Shown: positions 23,364 to 32,705, counted from the first letter of the stretch. The stretch: 64,000 nucleotides of DNA from Andreprevotia lacus DSM 23236 (GCF_900176275.1 NZ_FWXD01000012.1:1-64000); one strand, 5' to 3'. A program made the numbers and translations. The notes: generated from the letters alone by a model not told the origin.

Positions 23364-26267
23364 ATGACCGATTCCAACGCTTCTCTCGCGCCGCAAGCCG
23401 GCAATTACGAGAACTACAAGACCATCCGCCGCAACGGCGGGGTGGTGGCGTTTGAACCGCTGAAAATCTCGGTCGCCGTGACCAAGGCCTTCATTGCCGT
23501 GCAGGGCAGCCATGCTGCATCCAGCGCCGCCGTGCGCGAGCGCGTTGCCGCCGTCACCGATGCCGTCGTGCATGCGCTGATGCGCCGCAAGCCGGATGGT
23601 GGCGCCATCCATATCGAAGACATCCAGGATCAGGTGGAACTGGCGCTGATGCGCTCGGGCGAGCACGATGTTGCGCGTGCCTATGTACTGTATCGCGAAA
23701 GCCGCTCGCAAGAGCGCTCGGCCAAGACCAGCGACGCGGGCGAGCAGCACCACGCCATCAACGTGCTGTATGAAGACGGCAGCCGCCGCCCGCTGGATCT
23801 GGGCAAGCTCAAGGCGCTGATCGCTTCGGCCTGCACCGGCCTTGAATCGACCACCGACCAGCCGGCCATTCTGGCCGAGGCGCTGAAGAACATTTACGAC
23901 GGCGTGCCGGCTGAAGAAGTGCGCAAGTCGGTCATCATGGCCGCGCGCCAGCAGATCGAGAAAGACCCGGCTTATTCGCAAGTCACCGCGCGCCTGCTGC
24001 TGAACAGCCTGCGCCGCGAAGTGCTGGGCGAGGAAGTCGCGCACGAGGAAATGGATACCCGCTACGCCGAGTATTTCCCCAAGTTCATCAAAAAGGGCAT
24101 CGACGCCGAACTGCTGGACGAGCGCCTGGCCCAGTACGATCTGGCCCGCCTGGGCGCTGCGCTCAAGCACGAGCGTGATTACCAGTTTGGCTACCTTGGC
24201 CTGCAAACGCTGTTCGACCGCTACTTCCTGCATGTGGAAGGCACCCGTATCGAGCTGCCGCAATCGTTCTACATGCGTGTGGCCATGGGCCTGGCGCTGA
24301 ATGAAGTGGACCGTGAAGCGCGTGCCATCGAGTTCTACAACCTGCTGTCGTCGTTCGACTTCATGTCGTCGACGCCGACACTGTTCAACTCGGGTACCCG
24401 TCGCTCGCAGCTCTCCAGCTGCTACCTGACCACCGTGGCCGATGATCTGGACGGCATCTATGAAGCGCTGAAGGAAAATGCGCTGCTGTCCAAGTTTGCC
24501 GGCGGCCTGGGCAACGACTGGACCCCGGTGCGTGCACTGGGCAGCCACATCAAGGGTACCAACGGCAAGTCGCAGGGCATCGTGCCGTTCCTGAAGGTAG
24601 TGAACGACACCGCCGTGGCCGTCAACCAGGGCGGCAAGCGCAAGGGCGCAGTGTGCGCCTATCTGGAAACCTGGCACGCCGACATCGAGGAATTCCTCGA
24701 GCTGCGCAAGAACACCGGTGACGACCGCCGTCGCACCCACGACATGAACAGCGCCAACTGGATTCCCGACCTGTTCATGAAGCGCGTGATGGAAGGCAGC
24801 GAATGGACCCTGTTCAGCCCGTCCGAAGCGCCGGACCTGCATGATCTGTACGGCAAGGCTTTTGAAACCGCCTACGTGCGTTATGAAGAAAAGGCCGCAC
24901 GCGGCGAAATGAAGGTGGTGAAGAAGCTGCCGGCACTGACGCTGTGGCGCAAGATGCTGACCATGCTGTTCGAAACCGGCCATCCGTGGTTCACCTTCAA
25001 GGACCCGTGCAACATCCGCAGCCCGCAGCAACACGTGGGCGTGGTGCACAGCTCCAACCTGTGTACCGAAATCACCCTCAATACCAACGAGGATGAAATC
25101 GCCGTTTGCAACCTCGGCTCGATCAACCTGATCAACCACATCAAGGAAGACGCCGACGGCAACCGTACGCTGGATAGCGAGAAGCTGGCACGCACCACCC
25201 GCATCGCCATGCGCATGCTGGACAACGTGATCGACATCAACTTCTATCCGGTGCGCAAGGCGCGTACGTCCAACCTGAAGCATCGTCCGGTGGGTCTGGG
25301 CATCATGGGCTTTCAGGATTGCCTGTATGCACTGCGCAAGCCGTATGCATCCAATGCGGCGGTCGAGTTTGCCGACGAATCGATGGAAATCATTGCCTAC
25401 CACGCCTACTGGGCTTCGACCGAGCTGGCGCAGGAACGCGGCGCCTACCCGAGCTTCAAGGGCAGCCTGTGGGACCGTGGCATCCTGCCGCACGATTCGC
25501 TCAAGCTGCTGGCCGAAGAGCGCGGTGGTTATCTGGAAGTGGACACCACCGAGCGCCTGAACTGGGCCGCGCTGCGTGAACGCATTGCCACCTATGGCAT
25601 GCGCAACAGCAACTGCCTGGCGATTGCGCCGACTGCAACCATCTCCAACATCGTGGGTGTGGCTGCATCGATCGAGCCGACGTATCAGAACCTGTTCGTG
25701 AAATCGAACCTGTCGGGCGAGTTCACCGTCATCAACGACTTCCTGGTGCGCGATCTGAAGGAACGTGGCCTGTGGGACGAAGTGATGATCTCCGACCTGA
25801 AGTACTTCGATGGTTCGGTATCGCGCATCGACCGCATCCCGCAAGACCTGCGCGAGCTGTATGCCACCGCCTTCGAAATGGACCCGAGCTGGTTGGTAGA
25901 GGCCGCCTCGCGTCGCCAGAAGTGGATCGACCAGGCACAGAGCCTGAACATCTACATGGCCGGTGCCTCGGGCAAAAAGCTGGACGAGTTGTACAAGCAT
26001 GCGTGGATTCGTGGCCTGAAGACCACCTATTACCTGCGCACACTGGCTGCCTCCAACGCCGAGAAATCGACCGGCCGTGGCGGCGAGTTGAACGCGGTGC
26101 CGGTTGCCGGTGGTTACAGCAGTGCATCGGCCGAAGCGGCTGGCGCAATTGCAGCTGCCAGCGCGGCGCCGGTAGCTGCACCGGTGGCGCAGGCCGAGGA
26201 CAACACCCCGGCCAGCGACATGAAGTTCTGCAGCATTGACAACCCGGATTGCGAGGCCTGCCAGTAA
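23364..26267 (+). CDS. nrdA: Class Ia ribonucleoside-diphosphate reductase, alpha subunit
   Basis: Start at ATG 23364 is preferred because GGAGG (23354-23358) lies five bases before it; ATG 23328, with GAGGA, is a workable alternative adding 12 residues. The 967-aa protein has two N-terminal ATP-cone regions (from KTIRRNGGVVAFEPLKI and from INVLYEDGSRRPLDLGKL), which sense ATP/dATP, then the barrel core with NLCTEI (active-site Cys and Glu), the NSNCLAIAPTATISNIVG loop, and the C-terminal redox pair CSIDNPDCEAC. It reduces NDPs to dNDPs with NrdB. The stop codon lies in a GCCTGCC/GGCAGGC hairpin that begins a repeat array. Confidence 0.95.
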   Translation: MTDSNASLAPQAGNYENYKTIRRNGGVVAFEPLKISVAVTKAFIAVQGSHAASSAAVRERVAAVTDAVVHALMRRKPDGGAIHIEDIQDQVELALMRSGEHDVARAYVLYRESRSQERSAKTSDAGEQHHAINVLYEDGSRRPLDLGKLKALIASACTGLESTTDQPAILAEALKNIYDGVPAEEVRKSVIMAARQQIEKDPAYSQVTARLLLNSLRREVLGEEVAHEEMDTRYAEYFPKFIKKGIDAELLDERLAQYDLARLGAALKHERDYQFGYLGLQTLFDRYFLHVEGTRIELPQSFYMRVAMGLALNEVDREARAIEFYNLLSSFDFMSSTPTLFNSGTRRSQLSSCYLTTVADDLDGIYEALKENALLSKFAGGLGNDWTPVRALGSHIKGTNGKSQGIVPFLKVVNDTAVAVNQGGKRKGAVCAYLETWHADIEEFLELRKNTGDDRRRTHDMNSANWIPDLFMKRVMEGSEWTLFSPSEAPDLHDLYGKAFETAYVRYEEKAARGEMKVVKKLPALTLWRKMLTMLFETGHPWFTFKDPCNIRSPQQHVGVVHSSNLCTEITLNTNEDEIAVCNLGSINLINHIKEDADGNRTLDSEKLARTTRIAMRMLDNVIDINFYPVRKARTSNLKHRPVGLGIMGFQDCLYALRKPYASNAAVEFADESMEIIAYHAYWASTELAQERGAYPSFKGSLWDRGILPHDSLKLLAEERGGYLEVDTTERLNWAALRERIATYGMRNSNCLAIAPTATISNIVGVAASIEPTYQNLFVKSNLSGEFTVINDFLVRDLKERGLWDEVMISDLKYFDGSVSRIDRIPQDLRELYATAFEMDPSWLVEAASRRQKWIDQAQSLNIYMAGASGKKLDELYKHAWIRGLKTTYYLRTLAASNAEKSTGRGGELNAVPVAGGYSSASAEAAGAIAAASAAPVAAPVAQAEDNTPASDMKFCSIDNPDCEACQ

Positions 26268-26519
26268 GGCAGGCGGAGCAAGCCGGGGCAGCGGCGAAGC
26301 CACAATCCGGGGCACGTTACGTGAGTGACGTGCAGCACGATCCGAAGGATCGGGCATTGCGAGGTTCGCCAGTAAGGCAGGCGGCGCCAGCCGGGGCAGC
26401 GGCGAAGCCACAGGGCACGTTACGTGAGTGACGTGCAGCACGATCCGAAGGATCGGGCATTGCGAGGTTGGCCAGTAAGGCAGGCGGCGCCAGCCGGGGC
26501 AGCGGCGAAGCCACAATCC
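26248..26519. repeat. Tandem repeat array of ~105 bp units starting inside the nrdA 3' end
   Basis: Units begin with ATTGCGAGG at 26248, 26356 and 26459 (periods 108 and 103 bp; unit 3 is cut after about 61 bp). Each contains CCAGTAAGGCAGGCGG, GCCGGGGCAGCGGCGAAGCC, then GCACGTTACGTGAGTGACGT plus GC and CGATCCGAAGGATCG, the last two being hairpins. The first 20 bp of unit 1 are the last codons and stop of nrdA (DCEACQ-stop), and units 2 and 3 repeat that segment as non-coding copies. A degenerate fourth piece TTGCCAGTAATGGCAAG follows at 26561. Unit differences: CC/TTC/TTG after GCGAGG, and a 5-bp insertion in unit 1. Confidence 0.9.
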
Positions 26520-26725
26520 GCCGCTGCGTAGCGGCGAACACCGCAAGTGTGTTGCGAAGCTTGCCAGTAATGGCAAGCGTAGCGATCCGGAAGGCAGGCT
26601 TGGTTATGCTGGGCCTGCCATTGGCCCCCTGGCGGGAGAGCAGGATAAAACTCCCTGCATCCGTTGTGGTCCAACCCGCAGGATGCCGGTTTTCCTGGTG
26701 GCAACTGTGCGAAAGGAGGATGGTC

Positions 26726-27292
26726 ATGTTGCTGAGACTGTTGTTACTGCCACTGATGCTTGTACTCGCGGCTTGCACTACACCGTTGCCGGTGCAGGGG
26801 GGCAAGTTATCGCCGCCGGCTGGCCAGGGAGTGCTGCTGGTGGCGGTGACGCTGGATAGTTTTGACCGCGATAGTGCGACTGCCACTTTGGTGGTCGACG
26901 GCCCGAGTGGTCCGCTGTATCTGCGTGCAAGCATTGCCACCGATTACATTTATTCGCCTGGCAATGCAGCCACAGAGCACGGCAAGCTGTATGCCGTGAC
27001 GGTCCCGGCCGGCGATTATCGCCTGTCCAAGATGTTTGGCTGGTGGCGGCTGGAAGTGGCACACGAAGTAACCCATCGCTACGCCGAAGCACCGTTGAAT
27101 GCCTCGGTACATGTGGGTGCGGGTGAAACCGTGTACGTGGGCGACGCGCACTTGTCGCTCAACTTCCGCCCTTCCGCCGGTTTGAGCGACCAGCACCCGC
27201 GCGATTTTCATGATCTGGCCAAGCGCCGCAATATCGCCACCGACGACATTGCCGTGCGCATCGGCCAGACGCAGCAACAGGCGGCATTTTGA
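26726..27292 (+). CDS. Predicted lipoprotein between nrdA and nrdB (188 aa)
   Basis: Start at ATG 26726 with AAAGGAGG ending six bases upstream. Residues 1-17 MLLRLLLLPLMLVLAAC are a lipoprotein signal (lipid on Cys17). The mature part is beta-rich (VLLVAVTLDSFDRDSATATLV, LYAVTVPAGDYRLSKMFG, VGAGETVYVGDAHLSLNFRP), resembling DUF2846-like envelope lipoproteins in overall look, but I cannot name a family with confidence. It splits nrdA from nrdB and is on the same strand; any link to nucleotide metabolism is unlikely. Probably a later insertion into the nrd locus together with the repeat array. Confidence 0.75.
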   Translation: MLLRLLLLPLMLVLAACTTPLPVQGGKLSPPAGQGVLLVAVTLDSFDRDSATATLVVDGPSGPLYLRASIATDYIYSPGNAATEHGKLYAVTVPAGDYRLSKMFGWWRLEVAHEVTHRYAEAPLNASVHVGAGETVYVGDAHLSLNFRPSAGLSDQHPRDFHDLAKRRNIATDDIAVRIGQTQQQAAF

Positions 27293-27360
27293 GCCGGCCT
27301 GTATTTAGAATTTGAATAGACACCGATTGACCAGTAATCGACTGAGAGAGGGATACCCCC

Positions 27361-28506
27361 ATGCTGAGCTTTGACGACGACGTTGTTGAAACCACGCCGG
27401 CCCGCCCGGCGGCACCGCAATCCACCACCCCGGCCGCTGCAGCCTTTGCTGCGCCGCAGTTCGCGCCTGCAGCACCGGCTGCTGCCAATGCGCGCGTCAA
27501 CGTAGTGGACAAGCGCGTGATCAACGGCACCACCGACGTCAACCAGCTGGTGCCGTTCAAGCACAAGTGGGCGTGGGAAAAATATCTGGCCCAGTGCGCC
27601 AACCACTGGATGCCGCAAGAAGTAAACATGCAGCGCGACATCGAGCTTTGGAAAAGCCCCAACGGCCTGACCGAAGACGAAAAGCGTCTGGTCAAGCGTA
27701 ACCTTGGCTTTTTCGTCACTGCCGACAGCCTGGCTGCCAACAACATCGTGCTGGGCACCTACCGCCACATCACCAGCCCGGAATGCCGCCAGTTCCTGCT
27801 GCGCCAGGCGTTCGACGAGGCCATCCACACCCACGCCTATCAATACATCGTGGAATCGCTGGGGCTGGACGAGGGCGAAGTGTTCAACGCCTATCACGAA
27901 GTGGCCAGCATCCGTGACAAGGATGAATTCCTCATCCCGTTTATTGACGTGCTGACGGACCCCAACTTCAAGACCGGCACCCTGGCGGCCGACCAGCAAC
28001 TGCTGAAGTCGCTGATCGTGTTCGCCTGCATCATGGAAGGCATGTTTTTCTACGTGGGCTTCGTGCAGATTTTGGCGCTGGGCCGCCAGAACAAGATGAC
28101 CGGCGCTGCCGAGCAGTACCAGTACATCATGCGAGACGAATCGATGCACTGCAATTTCGGCATCGACCTCATCAACACCATCAAGCAGGAAAACCCGCAG
28201 CTGTGGACCGACAGCTTCAAGGCCGAGCTGGTAGAGCTGTTCAAGAAAGCCGTTGACCTGGAATACGCTTACGCCGAAGACACCATGCCACGCGGCGTGC
28301 TGGGCCTGAACGCCGGCCAGTTCAAGGAATACCTGCGCTTCATCTGCAACCGCCGCCTGCAACAGATCGGCCTGGATCAACTCTTCCCCGGCGTAACCAA
28401 CCCGTTCCCGTGGATGAGCGAAATGATTGATTTGAAGAAAGAGAAGAATTTCTTCGAGACGCGGGTGACCGAGTATCAGACGGGTGGGGCGTTGAGCTGG
28501 GATTGA
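27361..28506 (+). CDS. nrdB: Class Ia ribonucleoside-diphosphate reductase, beta subunit
   Basis: The 381-aa ferritin-like protein has the di-iron and radical region of Nrd[19 protein letters not shown] and [18 protein letters not shown] supply Glu/His iron ligands, with the radical tyrosine in the AYQY-type segment region. A 60-residue Ala/Pro-rich N-terminal extension ([20 protein letters not shown]) precedes the core that begins near [19 protein letters not shown]; such extensions occur in betaproteobacterial NrdB. GAGAGGG lies about 10 bases before the ATG. It works with NrdA. Followed by a terminator 100 bp downstream. Confidence 0.94.
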   Translation: MLSFDDDVVETTPARPAAPQSTTPAAAAFAAPQFAPAAPAAANARVNVVDKRVINGTTDVNQLVPFKHKWAWEKYLAQCANHWMPQEVNMQRDIELWKSPNGLTEDEKRLVKRNLGFFVTADSLAANNIVLGTYRHITSPECRQFLLRQAFDEAIHTHAYQYIVESLGLDEGEVFNAYHEVASIRDKDEFLIPFIDVLTDPNFKTGTLAADQQLLKSLIVFACIMEGMFFYVGFVQILALGRQNKMTGAAEQYQYIMRDESMHCNFGIDLINTIKQENPQLWTDSFKAELVELFKKAVDLEYAYAEDTMPRGVLGLNAGQFKEYLRFICNRRLQQIGLDQLFPGVTNPFPWMSEMIDLKKEKNFFETRVTEYQTGGALSWD

Positions 28507-28608
28507 AATTAATCATCGTCGCGCGACACATAGTTTGTCCAAAACGACAGATAAGCTTGCACTCGACGACACATATATCGTCATTGGTACGGTAGTTGTA
28601 AATGAAAG

Positions 28609-28632
28609 AGCCTCGTACCAGCGAGGCTTTTT
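28609..28632 (+). terminator. Rho-independent terminator after nrdB
   Basis: AGCCTCG (28609-28615), loop TACCAG, CGAGGCT (28622-28628) and TTTTT. Confidence 0.85.
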
Positions 28633-28777
28633 CTATAAGCACTGTTGGGTTACCGGGAATGCTGATGCGTGCAGTTGGTGTGTTGCATTGAGTACCAGTA
28701 ATCAATTAAGAGTGCTTTCACTTTGGCCTGTCCGACGAAAACCCTAATTGAAGCGCTGGTTATTAAGAGGACTAAGT

Positions 28778-29662
28778 ATGCAGTTCAACAGCACTCCCAA
28801 TATCCGCAGTATCGACATGCTGTTCCTTGACGATGTGTTCGACATGGGTAGCGGGTATGTGCTGAACTTTTCGGACAGGACATTTGCGGGTTTCTTCGCC
28901 GAAGAACTCAACATTGATATTGATGATCCGGTTTATGCGCGCAATGGGGGTTCGAAGGCCAAACGTCTGAGGTGTTTCCTGCAAACAGTGAACAAGCCAG
29001 TTGTTGTTCAAGCCTTGATGGCGCTATGGGAGTATCGGGAGGCAGTGCGGATACGCGCGTGCAAACCAGAGACCGTAGAAGGTGCTGAAGGTCGATTGCT
29101 GCAGCTGATCAGCAAGCTGTCTGAGCCTGCGCCGGGGGCTCAGACATCTTACACGCCGACACAGGCCACCGATCGGCTCAAGTTTACGACCTTGAAGGCT
29201 GACCTACTCGCACTCGCGCAACTATCCCCTCACGCTAGAGGCTACGGCTTCGAAGTATTTCTGAAAAAGCTGTTCAATGCCTTCGGAATGGCTGCACGGG
29301 AACCCTTTAACCTTAAAGGTGAACAAATCGACGGAAGTTTCCAGCTTGAGAACGAAATATATCTTGTTGAAGCCAAATGGCACGCTCAGCGAATCGGAGT
29401 CGCAGAGCTCCATACCTTTCAAGGAAAGCTGGAGCAAAAAGCAGCCTGGACTCGTGGCCTGTTTGTAAGCGACAGTGGTTTTACCGAAGAGGGTTTGGCC
29501 GCCTTTGGCCGTGGCAAACGAATCATCTGTATGGACGGGCTAGATATTTTTGAGTGTCTGGATAGGGGGCTGCCGTTGAATCTCGTGTTATCTGCCAAGG
29601 TACGTCGCGCAGCTGAGACCGGAGCACCCTTTGTGCGCGTACGTGACATGTTCACCAAGTAA
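28778..29662 (+). CDS. Lone Mrr-type restriction endonuclease with AbiJ-like N-terminal domain
   Basis: Start at ATG 28778 follows AGAGGA (28766-28771). The 294-aa protein has two parts. Residues about 10-95 (DVFDMGSGYVLNFSDRTFAGFF...SKAKRLRCFLQTV) resemble the N-terminal modules of AbiJ-type abortive-infection proteins. Residues about 140-260 form a PD-(D/E)xK nuclease of the Mrr_cat kind: E159 (GFE), D185 (QIDG), E198 and K200 (VEAKW). No methylase or partner gene is adjacent, so a modification-dependent or infection-triggered role is likelier than classical restriction. Local base composition is less GC-rich than the flanks, and IS and MITE relics follow, pointing to horizontal transfer. 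Confidence 0.75.
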   Translation: MQFNSTPNIRSIDMLFLDDVFDMGSGYVLNFSDRTFAGFFAEELNIDIDDPVYARNGGSKAKRLRCFLQTVNKPVVVQALMALWEYREAVRIRACKPETVEGAEGRLLQLISKLSEPAPGAQTSYTPTQATDRLKFTTLKADLLALAQLSPHARGYGFEVFLKKLFNAFGMAAREPFNLKGEQIDGSFQLENEIYLVEAKWHAQRIGVAELHTFQGKLEQKAAWTRGLFVSDSGFTEEGLAAFGRGKRIICMDGLDIFECLDRGLPLNLVLSAKVRRAAETGAPFVRVRDMFTK

Positions 29663-29724
29663 CAGCGAGCTGAGATGCCTTTTACCCATGATGACATCGA
29701 CAAGGGAATCATAGGGTCGGGTCT

Positions 29725-29815
29725 CAATACTGTTTGGTTAGGTCAAAAAGGCCAATCAAAAACATCGCCGCAGGCTGATTTGATATGAAGAAAAACGTCT
29801 AACCAAACAGTATTG
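29725..29815. mobile_element. MITE-like element (~90 bp) with 17-bp terminal inverted repeats
   Basis: CAATACTGTTTGGTTAG (29725-29741) and CTAACCAAACAGTATTG (29799-29815) are perfect inverted repeats separated by 57 bp. The element is bracketed by GGGTCGGGTCT at 29714-29724 and again at 29815-29825, an 11-bp direct duplication consistent with the 10-12 bp target sites of IS4-type transposases. No ORF fits inside. This is the structure of a non-autonomous miniature element; the mobilising transposase is not in the window. Confidence 0.8.
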
Positions 29816-29885
29816 GGTCGGGTCTTGTATTTTGCATGGCCCATTATCTTGCCTGATCTCTTCCCAGTTAACCGAGCAGTCGACG

Positions 29886-29970
29886 CTAGAGGTTTATGGC
29901 TTTAAGTTGGGCGAGCCGAAACTCGCTCGGGGTCAGGTCGCCAAGCGTATTGTGCAGAGGAAACTCAAAA
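29886..29970 (-). pseudogene. IS3-family transposase relic (C-terminal end only)
   Basis: Reading leftwards the frame gives FPLHNTLGDLTPSEFRLA and ends QLKAINL-stop (TAG at 29888-29886). This is the typical C-terminus of IS3-group OrfB transposases (HxxLG-x-x-TP-x-EF). Nothing upstream continues the integrase core, so only the last ~28 codons survive. It marks the patch as an old insertion hot spot. Confidence 0.75.
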
Positions 29971-30105
29971 CATCGCTCCAAGCATTGTGGAGTTTTCCTT
30001 GCACCGGTTTTGGCATTAATGCGACACATTGCAAGCTTTAAGTAGGTGTCATATCAGTTTTCTTGCAGCCTGCTACACTCCCGAAAAAATTCGGGAGGAA
30101 GACTG

Positions 30106-32511
30106 ATGAAGCAATCGCTCGCACGCCCCAGGCCGTTGTGGTGGCGCATTCTGATTGGCCTGCTGGTGCTGGTTTTGCTGGTGCTGGCCGTTGCCGTGAT
30201 CGGCGGCACGGTGTTCCTGCGCGGCAGCCAGCCGGTGCTGGATGGCAGTGTGGCCAGCCAGGGTTTGCAGGCGGATGTAAAAATCCAGCGCGATGCCGAG
30301 GGCGTGCCAACGGTCTCCGGCGCCAGCCGGGAAGACGTAGCCTACGCCACCGGCTTCCTGCATGCGCAAGAGCGTTTCTTCCAGATGGATTTGTTGCGGC
30401 GTTCGGCCACCGGCGAGATTTCCGAGCTGCTGGGGCCGACAGCGATTGCCTATGACGAAGGGCGGCGTTTGCACCGCTTTGCCGCGCGGGCGGAAGCGGC
30501 AGTGGCGGCATTGCCGCAGGCTGACCGCAAGGTGCTGGATCGCTACGTGGCAGGGGTGAATGCCGGGCTGGATCAACTCTCAAACCGGCCGTTCGAGTAT
30601 GCGCTGCTGGGCGTAGCGCCGCGCCGCTGGCGGGCGGAAGATTCGCTGCTGGTGATCTGGTCGATGTATTTCGAGCTGCAAGAATCCCAGCTGCACCGCG
30701 AGTTCGTGCGTGGCTGGCTGCGCGATCAATCAACCACCGCGCAGCAGCTGGATTTCCTGCTGCCCAAGAGCAGCGAGTGGGATGCGCCGCTGGATGCGCC
30801 AGCCATCGCCGAGGCCGCTGCGCCTTTGCCGGAGACGGCGCCGGGCTGGTTTGGCCGGGTGGCCACCAAGCAGGTTGCGGCGGTGGCCATGCTCAGCACC
30901 GTCGGCAGCAATAACTGGGCGCTGGCTGGCAAGCGCACCGCGCATGGCGCAGCCATCATCGGTACCGATATGCACCTGGGGCTGCGCTTGCCACATATCT
31001 GGTATCGCGCGGTGCTGGCCTATCCGGAGGCTGGCAAGCCGGTTCGCATGGCGGGGGTGACCTTGCCGGGCGTGCCGTCCATCGTGGCCGGCACCAATGG
31101 CCACGTGGCCTGGGGCTTTACCAACAGCTATGGTGATTATCTCGATCTGGTCGAGCTGGAATGGGACCCGAAAAACCCGGAACGCTACAAGGTGCCCAAC
31201 GGTTGGGAGGCGATGACCTACCATACCGAACAGATCGTGGTGAAAGGCGCCCAGCCAGACGTGCTGAAAGTGGCGGATAGCCGCTTCGGCCCGGTGTGGT
31301 CGGTGGGTGGCAAGCGTTACGCGGTGCGCTGGGTGGCGCACGATAAGGGCGCGGTCAATCTGGGTCTGCTGGCGATGGCGCAGGCACAAGATGTGCCCGC
31401 AGCGGTGGCCGCAGCACAGCGCCTGGGCATTCCGGCGCAGAACGTGGTGGTGGGGGATAGTGCCGGCCATATCGGCTGGACCATCGCCGGCCCGCTGCCT
31501 GGCCGGCATGTGCCGGCGGGTTTCCCCTACCGGGCGGATGCAGTCGATGCGGGCTGGCAAGCCTTGGCTGCGCCCGGGCAATACCCCAGCGTGATCGACC
31601 CGGCATCTGGCCAGCTCTGGACTGCCAATTCCCGCCAGCTGGCAGGGGCCGAGTACAGCAAGATTGGCGATGGCGGTGCCGATCTGGGCGCGCGTACCCG
31701 GCAGTTGCGTGATGACCTCACCGGGCTGGGCACGACCGACGAGGCTCGGGCCTATCTGGTGATGCTGGATGACCGCGCTGTGTTCATGGCCCCTTGGCGT
31801 GACCGGGCACTGCGTGCACTGGACGACAAGGCGCTGGCCGGCCACCCGCAGCGGGCCGAGTTCAAGCGCTTGCTGCAAACCGGCTGGACTGGCCGGGCGG
31901 ATGTGGGCTCGGTAGGTTATCGCCTCAGCAAGGGCTATCTGAATGAGCTCTACAGCCGCTTGTTCGGCGCCCTGGACGAGCAGCTGCAAAAAGACGATAG
32001 CCAGGCTTCGTTTGCCGTGGCCACGTCGCGCTGGCCGACGGTGATCGCCAGGTTGCTGGAGCAGCGCCCGCAAGCGTGGCTGCCGATGGGTTTTAACGAT
32101 TGGCAGGCCGTCGAGCTGGCGGCGATTGACAGCACCATCACCAAGCTGACTGCCAACGGCGCGCCGCTGAGTGCGGCAACGTGGGGCCAGCGCAACACCG
32201 CCCACATCGGCCACCCGTTCATTGGCGCCATGCCGTGGTTGGCTCGCTGGCTGGCTGCACCGGCCGATCAACTGGCGGGCGATGAAAACATGCCACGCGT
32301 GGCCGCGCCGGAGTTTGGCCAGTCAGAACGCATGGTGATGTCGCCCTCGCGAGAGGCACAAGCCATCTTCAATATGCCGGGCGGGCAGAGCGGCCATCCG
32401 CTCAGCGATTACTTTCTGGCAGGGCATGCCACCTGGGTCGATGGCAAGGCTGCCCCGTTACTGCCGGGCCCGCAAACGCATGTGCTGACTTTGACGGCTG
32501 TTCGCCAATAA
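30106..32511 (+). CDS. Penicillin acylase family Ntn hydrolase (S45), membrane-anchored precursor
   Basis: Start at ATG 30106 after GGAGGA (30094-30099). The 801-aa protein starts with a basic segment and a strong transmembrane helix (ILIGLLVLVLLVLAVAVIGG), then the alpha-chain region (DAEGVPTVSGASREDVAYATGFLHAQERFFQMDLLRR). The self-cleavage site and nucleophile are at GSNNW (STVGSNNWALAG), followed by beta-chain motifs GTDMHLGLRLPHIWY and GTNGHVAWGFTNSY. These identify S45 peptidases: penicillin/cephalosporin acylases or acyl-homoserine-lactone acylases. Substrate cannot be set from sequence; quorum-signal degradation is one option. Monocistronic with a strong terminator. Confidence 0.88.
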   Translation: MKQSLARPRPLWWRILIGLLVLVLLVLAVAVIGGTVFLRGSQPVLDGSVASQGLQADVKIQRDAEGVPTVSGASREDVAYATGFLHAQERFFQMDLLRRSATGEISELLGPTAIAYDEGRRLHRFAARAEAAVAALPQADRKVLDRYVAGVNAGLDQLSNRPFEYALLGVAPRRWRAEDSLLVIWSMYFELQESQLHREFVRGWLRDQSTTAQQLDFLLPKSSEWDAPLDAPAIAEAAAPLPETAPGWFGRVATKQVAAVAMLSTVGSNNWALAGKRTAHGAAIIGTDMHLGLRLPHIWYRAVLAYPEAGKPVRMAGVTLPGVPSIVAGTNGHVAWGFTNSYGDYLDLVELEWDPKNPERYKVPNGWEAMTYHTEQIVVKGAQPDVLKVADSRFGPVWSVGGKRYAVRWVAHDKGAVNLGLLAMAQAQDVPAAVAAAQRLGIPAQNVVVGDSAGHIGWTIAGPLPGRHVPAGFPYRADAVDAGWQALAAPGQYPSVIDPASGQLWTANSRQLAGAEYSKIGDGGADLGARTRQLRDDLTGLGTTDEARAYLVMLDDRAVFMAPWRDRALRALDDKALAGHPQRAEFKRLLQTGWTGRADVGSVGYRLSKGYLNELYSRLFGALDEQLQKDDSQASFAVATSRWPTVIARLLEQRPQAWLPMGFNDWQAVELAAIDSTITKLTANGAPLSAATWGQRNTAHIGHPFIGAMPWLARWLAAPADQLAGDENMPRVAAPEFGQSERMVMSPSREAQAIFNMPGGQSGHPLSDYFLAGHATWVDGKAAPLLPGPQTHVLTLTAVRQ

Positions 32512-32623
32512 GCGCAATACCGTCAGCAGGGTTTTGCTGGCGGCGCTGATGACTGGCAATACCGGGTGATGGGGGGCCTGGATGGCAAGCACGGCCACTG
32601 CTCCGGTTTTTCAGCCTTGTAAA

Positions 32624-32658
32624 AATGGCCCGGCAATTTGCCGGGCCATTCTTTTTTT
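32624..32658. terminator. Strong bidirectional terminator between the acylase and small secreted genes
   Basis: AATGGCCCGGCAA and TTGCCGGGCCATT pair with a tiny loop (32624-32650), followed by CTTTTTTT on the plus strand and preceded by AAAAA, giving T-runs on both strands. Serves the acylase gene (plus) and the two small minus-strand genes. Confidence 0.9.
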
Positions 32659-32705
32659 GACCGTAAATGCTATTGCATTCAGGCGATCAGGCATTCATTC
32701 CTGGA

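Noticed and set aside
26248-26519. CRISPR array
   Set aside because: Units of about 105 bp are contiguous with no unique spacers, and no cas gene is in the window.
23268-26576. 1102-codon open frame on the minus strand opposite nrdA
   Set aside because: Shadow of the GC-rich nrdA coding strand; product is low complexity and matches nothing, and nrdA has complete motifs and ribosome-binding site.
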